Source: CAYOFK01 sp964403185 (lineage in GTDB: Bacteria > Bacteroidota > Bacteroidia > Bacteroidales > VadinHA17). From it: a stretch of 30,562 bases of DNA. The first letter of the stretch is position 1, and every line of letters begins with the position of its first letter. The notes below the pieces were generated by a model. That model saw only the letters and a program-made list of their open reading frames with translations. It made no database searches and was not told the DNA's origin. A program made the translations under genes and the position numbers. Of the stretch, positions 6,524-15,360 are shown in pieces. The DNA lies in NCBI GenBank assembly GCA_964403185.1, contig CAYOFK010000008.1, forward strand, positions 1 to 30,562. The letters run 5' to 3'.

Positions 6524-7689
6524 TCTTAGAAGTAGTTTTCTGGCTGGCAGTGTTTATCCTTTTTTTCACCTACATCGGATACCCTGCGTTACTTGCATTC
6601 CTCGCCGGAAAAAGAGAAATAAACACAGTTTGTTTCAAAAATGCTGATGAGCTCCCGGACATTTCGGTGCTTATGGCAGTCCATAATGAAGAACAAGTAA
6701 TTCAAAAAAAACTTGAAAACCTGGAAAACCTTTCATATCCACCTGGCAAAATGGAGATTCTTATCGGTTCTGATGCCTCTACGGACGGCACCGACAGGCT
6801 ATTGAAACTGTGGACATTGGAAAAAGAGAGAAGGGTTTTTAAAAGGTTTAAGAACCGAAGCGGGAAAGGGACCATCATCAACACCCTGGCAGAAGAAGCC
6901 AATGGGGAGATACTGGTCATTACTGATGCAAATGTATTTGCCGGGACCGGTTCTCTGGAAAAATTAGCCCGGCATTATAAAAACAGGAACATTGGCCTTG
7001 TTGACTCGGCCATGGAGCATCATGGCATCCAAAAGGAAGGGATCTCATTTCAGGAGCATGCCTATATTTCGAGGGAAGTGCGGATAAAAACCCGGGAGGC
7101 AAAAATATGGGGGTGCATGATGGGTCCGGCAGGCGGTTTCTATTCCCTCCGGAGGGATCTGTTCAAACCCATACCGGAAAAATTCCTGGTGGACGATTTT
7201 TATATAAATATGAATGTTCTGCTCAATGGCAGCCAGACGATTATTGAACCGGATGCAACGGTGTTTGAGGATGTATCCAACGTGCTGGGTGAAGAATTTA
7301 AGAGAAAAGTGAGGATTGCTGCCGGCAGTTTCCAAAACTTAAAAATGTTTTCAAACCTCCTGCTCAAACCCTTCAGCCCATTGGGATTTTGTTTCATTTC
7401 ACACAAAGTACTCCGCTGGATGGGGCCCGCTTTTATACTGGCTGCCCTTGCAAGCAATATTTTTCTGACGGCAAACCGTCTGTACCTGATCACACTGATC
7501 ATACAGCTTATGTTAATTGGAATTCCATTTATTGACCTGTTCATAAGGAAAATTAATATACATATCGTAATTTTGCGGTTCATTACACATTTCTACAGTA
7601 TGAATCTTGCCATCCTGGTTGGTTTTGGATGGTTTGTAAAAGGAATCAGGACAAATGTTTGGGAGCCAACAAAAAGAAATCAATCATAA
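6520..7689 (+). CDS. Membrane glycosyltransferase family 2
   Basis: The 389-residue protein has an N-terminal membrane helix (about residues 1-27) and a GT2 catalytic domain with ISVLMAVHNEE, SDASTDGTD and the metal-site region ITDANV. These are followed by an acceptor-site VDDFYIN segment and a basic RKVRIAAGS helix, the usual place of the processive/R-type motif. Two or three further hydrophobic helices (about 285-375) close the protein. This is the arrangement of membrane-anchored GT2 enzymes that elongate polysaccharides or glycosylate lipid carriers. It starts inside the GT4 stop (4-base overlap). Its last 35 bases are overlapped by ribBA. The product cannot be inferred. Confidence 0.88.
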   Translation: MILEVVFWLAVFILFFTYIGYPALLAFLAGKREINTVCFKNADELPDISVLMAVHNEEQVIQKKLENLENLSYPPGKMEILIGSDASTDGTDRLLKLWTLEKERRVFKRFKNRSGKGTIINTLAEEANGEILVITDANVFAGTGSLEKLARHYKNRNIGLVDSAMEHHGIQKEGISFQEHAYISREVRIKTREAKIWGCMMGPAGGFYSLRRDLFKPIPEKFLVDDFYINMNVLLNGSQTIIEPDATVFEDVSNVLGEEFKRKVRIAAGSFQNLKMFSNLLLKPFSPLGFCFISHKVLRWMGPAFILAALASNIFLTANRLYLITLIIQLMLIGIPFIDLFIRKINIHIVILRFITHFYSMNLAILVGFGWFVKGIRTNVWEPTKRNQS

Positions 7690-8950
7690 CAGCCTTCCGG
7701 AAAACTATCCGGGACCGGGACTGGACCGTATTGAAGATGCAATTATAGAAATCAAGAAGGGAAAGGCTGTCATTGTTGTGGATGATGCAGACCGTGAAAA
7801 TGAAGGCGATTACATCGCCGCTGCTGAACTGATCACCCCCGAAATGGTGAATTTCATGGCCACCCATGGCCGCGGGTTGATCTGTGCAGCCATGCCTGAA
7901 GAACAGTGTGAGAAGCTTGAGTTGGATCTGATGGTTGGAAAAAATACTTCCTATCATGAAACTCAGTTTACCGTTTCGGTTGATTTATTAAGTAAAGAAG
8001 TATCCACGGGGATTTCCGCCTATGATCGTGCGCAAACAATAAACGCCCTGGTTGATCCAAAAACCAGACCTGAAGACCTCGGCCGGCCGGGGCATGTGTT
8101 TCCCCTGAAAGCTAAATCCCGGGGTGTGTTGCGCCGTGCCGGTCATACCGAAGCCGCCGTTGACCTGACCCGCCTGGCCGGCCTCCGTCCCGGAGGTGTG
8201 CTGGTGGAGATCATGAACGAGGACGGAACCATGGCTCGCCTGCCTCAACTTCAGGAAACTGCCAGGAAATTTGACCTTAAGATCATATCCATCCGTGATC
8301 TCATCTCCTATAAACTACAAAAGGAAAGCATTATTGAACGCGGTGTTGAGGTGAAACTGCCCACAAAATACGGGACATTTAACCTGATCCCCTTCCTTCA
8401 GCTTTCAAACGGCCTCGAACATATTGCATTGATCAAGGGAACATGGACGAAAGACGACCCCGTGCTGACCCGGGTCCACTCTTCCTGCATAACCGGGGAT
8501 CTTTTTGGTTCCCACAGATGCGATTGCGGATTGCAACTTCACCAGGCCCTGCAGTTGATTGATGAAGAAGGCCAGGGAGTTCTGTTGTATATGAACCAGG
8601 AAGGGAGAGGAATTGGCTTGTTTAATAAAATCAAAGCCTACAAACTTCAGGAGGAAGGTAGAGATACGATCCAGGCAAACATAGAATTGGGTTTTACTGC
8701 AGATGAACGCGATTACGGTGTTGGCGCCAATATCCTCAGAGAACTTGGATTGGGTAAGATCAGACTCATGACCAACAATCCTGTGAAACGTGCCGGACTG
8801 CAAGGCTATGGCTTGAAAATAGTTGAAAATGTACATCTTGAAGTAGAACCCAATCCATTTAATGAATTCTATTTGCAGACGAAAAAGTCAAAAATGGGAC
8901 ACTTCCTGGAGCTGGTAAAACCTTTAAGGACCGATCCGGATCCGGATTGA
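7655..8950 (+). CDS. ribBA: Bifunctional DHBP synthase / GTP cyclohydrolase II
   Basis: The 431-residue protein catalyses both entry reactions of riboflavin synthesis: ribulose-5-phosphate to 3,4-dihydroxy-2-butanone-4-phosphate (N-terminal half) and GTP to the diaminopyrimidine precursor (C-terminal half). The RibB half shows DDADRENEGD (43-52), STGISAYDR (117-125), GRPGHVFPL (143-151) and RAGHTEA (161-167). The RibA half shows the zinc cysteines C278, C289 and C291, the catalytic NQEGRGIGL region (314-322) and AYKLQEEGRDT. Length is normal for fused RibBA. The start codon lies 35 bases inside the preceding GT2 gene; no later ATG would keep the catalytic N-terminus. There is no room for an FMN riboswitch, so expression must follow the operon. 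Confidence 0.97.
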   Translation: MFGSQQKEINHNSLPENYPGPGLDRIEDAIIEIKKGKAVIVVDDADRENEGDYIAAAELITPEMVNFMATHGRGLICAAMPEEQCEKLELDLMVGKNTSYHETQFTVSVDLLSKEVSTGISAYDRAQTINALVDPKTRPEDLGRPGHVFPLKAKSRGVLRRAGHTEAAVDLTRLAGLRPGGVLVEIMNEDGTMARLPQLQETARKFDLKIISIRDLISYKLQKESIIERGVEVKLPTKYGTFNLIPFLQLSNGLEHIALIKGTWTKDDPVLTRVHSSCITGDLFGSHRCDCGLQLHQALQLIDEEGQGVLLYMNQEGRGIGLFNKIKAYKLQEEGRDTIQANIELGFTADERDYGVGANILRELGLGKIRLMTNNPVKRAGLQGYGLKIVENVHLEVEPNPFNEFYLQTKKSKMGHFLELVKPLRTDPDPD

Positions 8951-8974
8951 TCCGGTATCCCACACACTGCACAC

Positions 8975-9934
8975 ATGAATAAAGAAGATTTCAGGATAAT
9001 TTTTATGGGCACCCCTGAATTTGCCCGCACTTCCCTTGATCACCTCATCCATCACGGCTATCAAATTGTGTGTGTGGTCACTGCCCCCGACAAATTGGCC
9101 GGACGCGGCATGAAAATACAATCATCCGCTGTAAAGTTGTATGCCGAAAATGCCGGCATCCCGGTATTGCAACCAGTAAACCTTAAAGATCCCGGTTTCT
9201 TAAAGCAGTTGAAAGGATTTGATCCCGGATTGATTGCCGTGGTTGCCTTCAGGATCCTGCCTGAAGCCGTATTTAACATGCCCCCTGCCGGCACTGTAAA
9301 CCTGCACGCATCCCTCTTGCCGGACTACCGGGGAGCTGCGCCCATAAACTGGGCCATAATAAACGGTGAAAAAACAACCGGTGTAACTACCTTCTTTATT
9401 GAAAAAGATATCGACGCCGGAAGGATCTTGTTAGATGAAAAACTGCCCATCGGTGATGCAATCACTGCCGGAGAGCTTCATGATCAGTTGATGCACAAGG
9501 GCGCCTCTCTTTTACGGAGAACCATTGACGGGGTCATGAACGGTTCTTTAAAGGGCGTTCCCCAGAAAACCTCCAAAGGAACGAAAAAGGCACCAAAAAT
9601 CAGAACTGCCGATTGCCGTATCAACTGGACTGCCACCTCTGAAGAAATATTTAACCTGATAAGAGGGCTTTCACCCTCCCCTGCCGCATGGACCATTCTT
9701 AATACGGATTCAGATAAAGATTATCAGATAAAGGTGTTCCTCTCGGAAAGGTCAGAAGAATGGCACCGCGCAACTCCCGGAAGCGTGATCACTGATCACA
9801 GGACTTTTATGAAAATTGCCGCTAAAGACGGGTATATTCATGTCAGGGAGCTTCAGCTTGCCGGAAAAAAACGGATGGGAATCGGTGAATTCCTGAAAGG
9901 GTTCCGGTTACAGGAACACTGGAATTTTATCTGA
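8975..9934 (+). CDS. fmt: Methionyl-tRNA formyltransferase
   Basis: The 319-residue cytosolic enzyme transfers the formyl group of 10-formyl-tetrahydrofolate to initiator Met-tRNA. The N-terminal Rossmann domain opens with RIIFMGTPEFA and contains the catalytic set N109, H111 (NLHASLLPDYRGAAPINWA) and D147 (IDAGR). The C-terminal OB-like tRNA-binding domain begins near residue 210 (INWTATSEEIFNLIRGLSP) and ends with GEFLKGFRL. Length matches the family. It lies 24 bases after ribBA and is probably the last gene of this unit; the LysM gene converges from the other side 11 bases later. Confidence 0.96.
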   Translation: MNKEDFRIIFMGTPEFARTSLDHLIHHGYQIVCVVTAPDKLAGRGMKIQSSAVKLYAENAGIPVLQPVNLKDPGFLKQLKGFDPGLIAVVAFRILPEAVFNMPPAGTVNLHASLLPDYRGAAPINWAIINGEKTTGVTTFFIEKDIDAGRILLDEKLPIGDAITAGELHDQLMHKGASLLRRTIDGVMNGSLKGVPQKTSKGTKKAPKIRTADCRINWTATSEEIFNLIRGLSPSPAAWTILNTDSDKDYQIKVFLSERSEEWHRATPGSVITDHRTFMKIAAKDGYIHVRELQLAGKKRMGIGEFLKGFRLQEHWNFI

Positions 9935-9945
9935 TTCGCAGATCG

Positions 9946-10941
9946 CTACTTCCTCAGGATTATCTTTTGTTCAGGTTTCAGCTCCCCGTCTGTTGACATA
10001 TTATTCATTTGCATGAGCTTCTCCAGCTTGATCCCATACTTCTGAGAGATGATCCACAGGTCATCTCCTTCCCTGACTAGATGGAAATTCCTGCCCTGAG
10101 AGGCCTGGTTCCTTTTGGGCTGCAGGAAGATGATCCATCCTGCACTAAGAGTTTTATCTTCAGGAAGGTCATTGTACTTTGGCAGCTCCCACCTCATTTT
10201 CCCAAATTCCTCTGACAGATCCTGGAAATTATCCCCTTTACGGGTTACAATATACTCGATCCGGTTGATCTCGTTAATGACCCGCTTGCCGGAACTTATA
10301 GCAAATTCTTCTGAAAAATTGACTGCAACCCCTGCTGCCTGTGAATCTTCCTCCTTAGGTTCAGGATCTGAAACCTTGCCGGTCAGTTCCGGTTCTATGC
10401 CCTCATCCAGTTTATACAATTCATTTTCCTCAATGATCTTAATCAACAAATTAGCATAGTGTGGATTTGTTGCATATCCGGCTTTCTTCAATCCTTTCGA
10501 CCAGGCTTTATAATCGGAGATATCTAACTCAAACAATGAGGCATAGCGCGACTTTCCCATGAGAAAGCCGGAATGGTCCCTGTAGGAGTCATAAACCGAA
10601 CCATACACCCTGAAACACTCTTTCCTACGATCGTCATCATGCTTATAAGTTTTCCCTTTCCAATCGTTATGGCATTTAATCCCGAAATGATTATTCGTAT
10701 TTCTGGCAAGTGTTGAATTCCCATCCCCCGATTCAAGAAGGGCCTGGGCCATGGTAATGCTGGCAGGTATGCCCGTGCGTTCCATTTCCCTGATAGCAAG
10801 GCTGCTATAGGTCTCAATATAGGCTTTCCTGGACAAGGATACATGCGGTTTTGCAGGTATCCTTTTCGACCTGCATGCCGGCATCAATACTAAGAAGGCC
10901 ATTATTAATGGCATGATCCGGATCAAATAATTTCTTTTCAT
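9946..10941 (-). CDS. LysM glucosaminidase (GH73-type) lipoprotein
   Basis: The 331-residue protein is a predicted envelope peptidoglycan hydrolase. It has a lipoprotein signal (hydrophobic 8-20, lipobox LMPAC with C23) and a GH73/FlgJ-like glucosaminidase domain at about residues 38-185. That domain has the catalytic-type glutamate E70 in MAQALLESGDGNSTLA and the characteristic HFGIKC and FRVYGSVYDSYRDHSGFL segments. An acidic linker leads to two LysM modules (about 225-275 and 283-331) that should bind peptidoglycan. It would cleave GlcNAc-MurNAc glycan bonds during wall remodelling. ATG at 10939-10941 is preferred; an in-frame GTG two codons upstream is possible. It is transcribed divergently from cytidine deaminase. 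Confidence 0.9.
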   Translation of the reverse strand: MKRNYLIRIMPLIMAFLVLMPACRSKRIPAKPHVSLSRKAYIETYSSLAIREMERTGIPASITMAQALLESGDGNSTLARNTNNHFGIKCHNDWKGKTYKHDDDRRKECFRVYGSVYDSYRDHSGFLMGKSRYASLFELDISDYKAWSKGLKKAGYATNPHYANLLIKIIEENELYKLDEGIEPELTGKVSDPEPKEEDSQAAGVAVNFSEEFAISSGKRVINEINRIEYIVTRKGDNFQDLSEEFGKMRWELPKYNDLPEDKTLSAGWIIFLQPKRNQASQGRNFHLVREGDDLWIISQKYGIKLEKLMQMNNMSTDGELKPEQKIILRK

Positions 10942-10989
10942 CAGCACTTGCGTTGTTATCTTTAAAGTACAAATATGAAAACTATATTG

Positions 10990-10997
10990 TAAATTTG
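10990..10997 (+). promoter_or_regulatory. Bacteroidota-type -7 box (TAAATTTG)
   Basis: TAAATTTG fits the TAnnTTTG -7 consensus of the Bacteroidota housekeeping sigma factor. It lies 16 bases before the ATG of cytidine deaminase at 11013. No good -33 TTG is seen at the usual distance, so the call is tentative. If real, it places transcription start near 11003 and excludes translation starts further upstream. Confidence 0.4.
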
Positions 10998-11012
10998 GAA
11001 AAAATGTTCCTT

Positions 11013-11501
11013 ATGAAGAAAATTAAAATCACTGCAATCATTAAGGAATTCCAGGATCTCAACCAACTTGGCAAACAGGATATAGAACTTATTGAAAAGG
11101 CCATTCAAACAGTTAATACCGCTTATGCCCCTTACTCAAAGTTTGAAGTAGGAGCTGCATTGCAACTGGAAGACGGGACCGTATTAACAGGCAGCAACCA
11201 GGAGAATGCTTCATACCCTTCAGGTTTATGCGCTGAAAGGGTGGCTTTATTCTCGGCCGGTTCAACGCACCCCGGGTCCGCCATAAAAAGCCTGGCAATA
11301 GCAGCCAGAACCCAGGACGGGCAGATGGAGGAACCCATTTATCCCTGTGGATCCTGCCGGCAGGTGATCATTGAAAGTCAGGACCGTCAAAATGTCCCGA
11401 TCAGGATCATATTGATTGGCAGGAAAAAAATCCATGTGCTGGATAATGCACGTGAATTACTGCCGATGAGTTTTGATAAAAATGCATTGTTTGGAAGTTA
11501 A
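11013..11501 (+). CDS. cdd: Cytidine deaminase
   Basis: The 162-residue enzyme deaminates cytidine and deoxycytidine to uridine in pyrimidine salvage. It shows the zinc site C73-A-E75 (the HAE/CAE motif, with E75 the proton shuttle) and P-C112-GS-C115-RQ, plus substrate-binding YSKFEVGAAL and ENASYP. Three cysteine ligands mark the homotetrameric type. The frame is open back to an ATG at 10953, but that adds a non-conserved Lys/Tyr-rich leader that overlaps the promoter candidate, so MKKIKI at 11013 is chosen (ATG 11004 is also possible). It converges with the pseudouridine synthase gene 6 bases away. Confidence 0.93.
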   Translation: MKKIKITAIIKEFQDLNQLGKQDIELIEKAIQTVNTAYAPYSKFEVGAALQLEDGTVLTGSNQENASYPSGLCAERVALFSAGSTHPGSAIKSLAIAARTQDGQMEEPIYPCGSCRQVIIESQDRQNVPIRIILIGRKKIHVLDNARELLPMSFDKNALFGS

Positions 11502-11507
11502 CCCGGA

Positions 11508-12191
11508 TTATCTCATTACTTTTTCAAACGCATGCCAGAGGGGCTCCGGCGGAGGGGAAGCAAGGAGTTTTACAGGTTCCCCTTTTATGGGATGGACAAA
11601 TTCCAATGACCTTGCATGTAAAGAAATGCCACCTCCCGGATTCGACCTTCGGGCACCATATTTCAAATCCCCCTTGATGATGCAGCCAATGCAGGCCAGT
11701 TGACTTCGTATCTGATGATGGCGGCCGGTATGCAATTCCACTTCCAGAAAAAAGTAGTTATGGGATGCGCCAGCCAGGCGGTAGCTTAAGGAAGCCTCTT
11801 TGGTGCCAGGTTGCGGTTTGTCATACACAAAGGATTTGTTTTTTTTATGGTCCCGCAACAAATAGTGGGTAAGTGTATCCGATTCTTTTGGAGGACGTTC
11901 CTGGACAATGGCCCAGTATTTCTTAACTATAATATGATCCTTAAAGACCTTATTCATCCTTGCAAGCCCTTTACCTGTGCGGGCAAAGATGACAACGCCG
12001 CTGACGGGCCGGTCGAGCCGGTGAATGACACCCAAAAATACATTTCCCGGTTTCCTGCAAGTCTCCCTGAGATGTTCTTTCAGCCACTTATCAAGCGACA
12101 TGTCACCGGTAGCATCTCCCTGAACCAGCTGAGAGTTTTTTTTATTAACCGCAATAAAATGGTTGTCTGTAAATAGGATATCGACCTCCAC
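11508..12191 (-). CDS. RluA-family pseudouridine synthase
   Basis: The 227-residue enzyme isomerises uridine to pseudouridine in structured RNA. It has the RluA motif HRLDRPVSG with catalytic D60, the ILFTDNHFIAVNK opening strand, and the later motifs ELHTGRHHQIRSQLA and SLHARSLEF. There is no N-terminal S4 domain, so it is a short single-domain type, and its target (23S rRNA or tRNA) cannot be assigned. The only start that keeps the first strand is GTG at 12189-12191, because a stop lies three codons upstream. It follows panB on the same strand after 62 bases and may be co-transcribed. Confidence 0.92.
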   Translation of the reverse strand: MEVDILFTDNHFIAVNKKNSQLVQGDATGDMSLDKWLKEHLRETCRKPGNVFLGVIHRLDRPVSGVVIFARTGKGLARMNKVFKDHIIVKKYWAIVQERPPKESDTLTHYLLRDHKKNKSFVYDKPQPGTKEASLSYRLAGASHNYFFLEVELHTGRHHQIRSQLACIGCIIKGDLKYGARRSNPGGGISLHARSLEFVHPIKGEPVKLLASPPPEPLWHAFEKVMR

Positions 12192-12253
12192 AATGTATTA
12201 GGCATTAATGACAGAACGCTGACTGCCAGGAGTATCCATGAAAAATATTCGGA

Positions 12254-13069
12254 TCAGTACTGTTCCCTTTCATTTGGAAAGTCCATGGACCTGACATCGG
12301 TGATGTAGGATTTTACCGCTCCAAGAACTTCCTGGTACAGGTTGTGATACCTCCTGAGGAATCTTGGAGAAAACTCCTGTGTGATCCCAAGAACGTCATG
12401 AAGAACCAGTATCTGGCCGTCCACATGCGGACCCGCGCCAATTCCAATGATTGGAATTTTTACACTTGCGGTTACTTTTTTGGCCAGTGAAGCAGGCACT
12501 TTTTCAAGAACAATCGCAAAACACCCTGCTTTTTCCAGTTTCTGAGCATCTTCAAGAACTTTTTGAGCTTCCTCTTCCCCGGTTGCGCGAACCACATAGG
12601 TCCCGAATTTATGAATTGACTGGGGCATCAGGCCCAGGTGACCCATCACCGGAATACCTGCGGAAAGGATGCGCCCGGTAGATTCCAGGACTTCTTCACC
12701 TCCTTCCATTTTCACCGCATGGGCTCCGGTTTCTTTCATGATGCGAATGGCAGATGCCAGAGCCTCCCGTGAGTTTCCCTGATAGGTCCCGAAAGGAAGG
12801 TCCACAATAACAAGAGCGCGTGACACACCGCGAACAACCGAAGCAGCATGATAGATCATTTCATTTAAGGTGATGGGAATCGTGGTATTGTGCCCTGCCA
12901 TAACATTGGAAGCAGAATCACCTACTAATATAGCATCAATCTTGGCTTCATCAATGATCCTGGCCATGGAATAATCATAAGCCGTGATCATGGCAATCTT
13001 TTCACCCCTGAGTTTCATTGCATTCAGGACGTGGGTGGTTACTTTACGAACCTGAGAATGAACTGACAT
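12254..13069 (-). CDS. panB: 3-methyl-2-oxobutanoate hydroxymethyltransferase
   Basis: The 271-residue enzyme makes ketopantoate from 2-oxoisovalerate and methylene-tetrahydrofolate, the first committed step to pantothenate and coenzyme A. The TIM-barrel shows the metal and substrate residues D51 (VGDSASNVMAGH), D90 (VIVDLPFGTY) and E122 (KMEGG), the catalytic-type E189 (LEKVP), and the motif GHLGLMPQS (143-151). Length matches the family. Other pantothenate genes are not in the window. A promoter candidate lies 32 bases upstream of its ATG. Confidence 0.96.
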   Translation of the reverse strand: MSVHSQVRKVTTHVLNAMKLRGEKIAMITAYDYSMARIIDEAKIDAILVGDSASNVMAGHNTTIPITLNEMIYHAASVVRGVSRALVIVDLPFGTYQGNSREALASAIRIMKETGAHAVKMEGGEEVLESTGRILSAGIPVMGHLGLMPQSIHKFGTYVVRATGEEEAQKVLEDAQKLEKAGCFAIVLEKVPASLAKKVTASVKIPIIGIGAGPHVDGQILVLHDVLGITQEFSPRFLRRYHNLYQEVLGAVKSYITDVRSMDFPNEREQY

Positions 13070-13100
13070 GTTAGATTGAATTTATTATTGTTTTATCCGA

Positions 13101-13128
13101 CAAAGCTACAAATAAGATTGATTTACAA
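13101..13128 (-). promoter_or_regulatory. Candidate panB promoter (TTG-17-TAGCTTTG)
   Basis: On the minus strand TAGCTTTG (13101-13108) fits the TAnnTTTG -7 box, with a TTG (13126-13128) 17 bases before it as the -33 element. Transcription would start about 25 bases before the panB ATG. Both elements fit the Bacteroidota sigma-A-type consensus, although the spacer is at the short end. Confidence 0.5.
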
Positions 13129-13210
13129 TGAAGAATGCCTCGTAATTTCCTTAATCCTGCCTTTTTGTCACAAAAACCTGTAAAAAACAGACTGTAAAAT
13201 GTGGCGATCC

Positions 13211-13262
13211 GTGCCAATATATCATTTTAACCACTGATATCAGGAGTGGCACAATGATTGTT
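13211..13262 (+). promoter_or_regulatory. Sigma-54-like element and inverted repeat before dnaK
   Basis: TGGCACAATGATTGTT (13247-13262) fits the sigma-54 consensus TGGCACRNNNNTTGCW except for T in place of the C of the -12 GC. It lies about 60 bases before the dnaK ATG. It forms the right arm of an imperfect inverted repeat beginning GTGCCAATATATCA at 13211. No CIRCE element (TTAGCACTC-type repeat) is visible, so stress control by HrcA at this site is unlikely. Confidence 0.4.
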
Positions 13263-13322
13263 TGTATGACACGACACCGTGATTCAAACTGAAAATTATT
13301 AACATAAAAATAAAGATAGAAA

Positions 13323-15236
13323 ATGGCTAAGATAATTGGAATAGATCTGGGGACAACGAATTCGTGTGTTGCCGTAATGGAAGGTAACGAGCCGGTTGTG
13401 ATCCCTAATAGTGAAGGAAAAAGAACCACACCGTCTGTGGTAGCCTTCGTAGGAAATGGTGAACGGAAAGTAGGGGATCCTGCCAAACGTCAGGCCATTA
13501 CAAACCCCACAAAAACAATTTCTTCCATAAAGCGGTTTATGGGAGAACCTTTTAGTGCCGTTTCAAAAGAGGTGGGCAGGGTGCCTTATAAGGTAGTGAA
13601 AGGGGAAAATAACACACCTCGTGTCCAGATTGATGACAGAAAATTTTCACCACAGGAGATCTCTGCAATGGTTCTTCAAAAAATGAAAAAAACAGCAGAA
13701 GATTATCTGGGACAGGAAGTAACAGAAGCGGTTATCACCGTCCCTGCATACTTCAATGACTCACAGAGACAGGCAACCAAGGAGGCAGGTGAAATTTCAG
13801 GTCTTAAAGTGAAACGGATCATCAATGAACCAACAGCGGCTTCCCTGGCTTATGGGTTGGATAAAAAAGAAAAAGACCAGAAGATCGCTGTGTTCGACCT
13901 TGGCGGAGGCACCTTCGATATTTCAATCCTTGAATTGGGAGACGGTGTTTTTGAAGTAAAATCAACAAATGGGAACACCCACCTGGGAGGAGATGACTTT
14001 GACCAGTCCATTATTAACTGGCTGGCCGAGGGTTTCCTGAAAGAAGAGAACATTGACCTGAGAAAGGACCCTATGGCGTTACAAAGGTTGAAAGAAGCTG
14101 CTGAAAAAGCAAAGATTGAACTTTCAAGCTCCACCTCTACCGAAATCAACCTGCCTTACATCATGCCTGTTGACGGCATACCGAAGCACCTGGTTAAAAC
14201 CTTGTCACGTGCACATTTTGAAAAAATCTCAGACAGTCTTTTCCAGTCAGTAACAGGCCCCTGTAAAACAGCATTAAAAGATGCAGGATTAAAGCCCGCA
14301 GATATTGATGAAGTTCTTCTGGTAGGAGGTTCCACAAGAATTCCTGCTATCCAGAATATCGTAAAAAATATCTTTGGGAAAGCTCCTTCAAAAGGAGTGA
14401 ATCCTGACGAGGTTGTGGCTATCGGAGCAGCCATTCAGGGTGGTGTATTGACGGGTGAAGTAAAAGATGTATTGCTTTTGGATGTAACGCCCCTGTCACT
14501 GGGTATCGAAACCCTGGGAGGTGTCATGACAAAATTGATCGAATCCAATACAACCATTCCAACCAAAAAGACCGAATCTTTTACAACGGCTGCAGACAAC
14601 CAGCCTTCAGTGGAAATTCACGTTCTTCAGGGTGAAAGACCAATGGCTTCAGGAAATAAAACCATTGGCAGGTTCCATCTCGATGGCATCCCGCCCGCAC
14701 CAAGGGGGATCCCTCAGGTAGAGGTCGTGTTTGATATCGATGCAAACGGGATCCTGAATGTATCTGCAAAGGATAAAGGAACCGGGAAAGAACAGAAAAT
14801 CAGAATTGAAGCTTCTTCGGGATTAACAGACGAGGAAATCAACAGGATGAAGGAAGAAGCCAAAGCCAATGAATCTGCAGATAAGGAAGCCCGCGATCTG
14901 GTGGATAAGGTGAATGCCGCTGACAGCCTTATTTTTCAAACAGAGAAACAACTCAGGGAATTTGGCGACAAACTTCCTGAAAATAAGAAAGAACCTATTG
15001 AGAAAGCCCTTTCAACTCTGAAAGAAGCTCATAAAAATAAAGACCTGGAAGCCATTGATAAAGCCACGGCCGAACTCAATACCCTTTGGCAGGCTGCCTC
15101 AGAAGAAATGTACAAAGCAGGCCAGGCCGGACAAACCGGTGAGCAGGCACAAGACCCGGAAGGTGAAGGTGAACAAACCAGGGGGAAAACCAAAGATGAT
15201 GAAGTAACCGATGTTGATTTTGAGGAAGTAAAATAA
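13323..15236 (+). CDS. dnaK: Chaperone DnaK (Hsp70)
   Basis: The 637-residue ATP-dependent chaperone works with DnaJ and GrpE in folding and stress recovery. The nucleotide-binding domain shows IIGIDLGTTNSCVAVMEG, IINEPTAASLAYGLD, FDLGGGTFDISILE and VLLVGGSTRIPAIQ. The interdomain linker DVLLLDVTPLSLGIETLGG leads to the substrate-binding domain and helical lid. The C-terminus ends in an acidic tail with DVDFEEVK, the usual EEVK-type end. Length is typical. It stands alone, without dnaJ or grpE beside it, with its own upstream region and a clear terminator. Confidence 0.98.
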   Translation: MAKIIGIDLGTTNSCVAVMEGNEPVVIPNSEGKRTTPSVVAFVGNGERKVGDPAKRQAITNPTKTISSIKRFMGEPFSAVSKEVGRVPYKVVKGENNTPRVQIDDRKFSPQEISAMVLQKMKKTAEDYLGQEVTEAVITVPAYFNDSQRQATKEAGEISGLKVKRIINEPTAASLAYGLDKKEKDQKIAVFDLGGGTFDISILELGDGVFEVKSTNGNTHLGGDDFDQSIINWLAEGFLKEENIDLRKDPMALQRLKEAAEKAKIELSSSTSTEINLPYIMPVDGIPKHLVKTLSRAHFEKISDSLFQSVTGPCKTALKDAGLKPADIDEVLLVGGSTRIPAIQNIVKNIFGKAPSKGVNPDEVVAIGAAIQGGVLTGEVKDVLLLDVTPLSLGIETLGGVMTKLIESNTTIPTKKTESFTTAADNQPSVEIHVLQGERPMASGNKTIGRFHLDGIPPAPRGIPQVEVVFDIDANGILNVSAKDKGTGKEQKIRIEASSGLTDEEINRMKEEAKANESADKEARDLVDKVNAADSLIFQTEKQLREFGDKLPENKKEPIEKALSTLKEAHKNKDLEAIDKATAELNTLWQAASEEMYKAGQAGQTGEQAQDPEGEGEQTRGKTKDDEVTDVDFEEVK

Positions 15237-15256
15237 TCCCTTCTTGAAAAAAAAAG

Positions 15257-15288
15257 AAGCTCCGGGGTTCCGGAGCTTTTTTTGTTTT
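15257..15288 (+). terminator. Intrinsic terminator after dnaK
   Basis: A 9-bp perfect stem (AAGCTCCGG, 15257-15265, with 15270-15278) and a 4-base loop are followed by a T-rich run. It lies 20 bases after the dnaK stop. Confidence 0.92.
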
Positions 15289-15360
15289 TGTAAATTTATA
15301 TGGTGAAACAGTGGTGCCCGGTAAAAACCGAAGATTAAATAATTACTTTTAAACCCGAAG

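Noticed and set aside
7640..7660. FMN riboswitch before ribBA
   Set aside because: The upstream sequence is glycosyltransferase coding DNA and shows no RFN-type conserved blocks.
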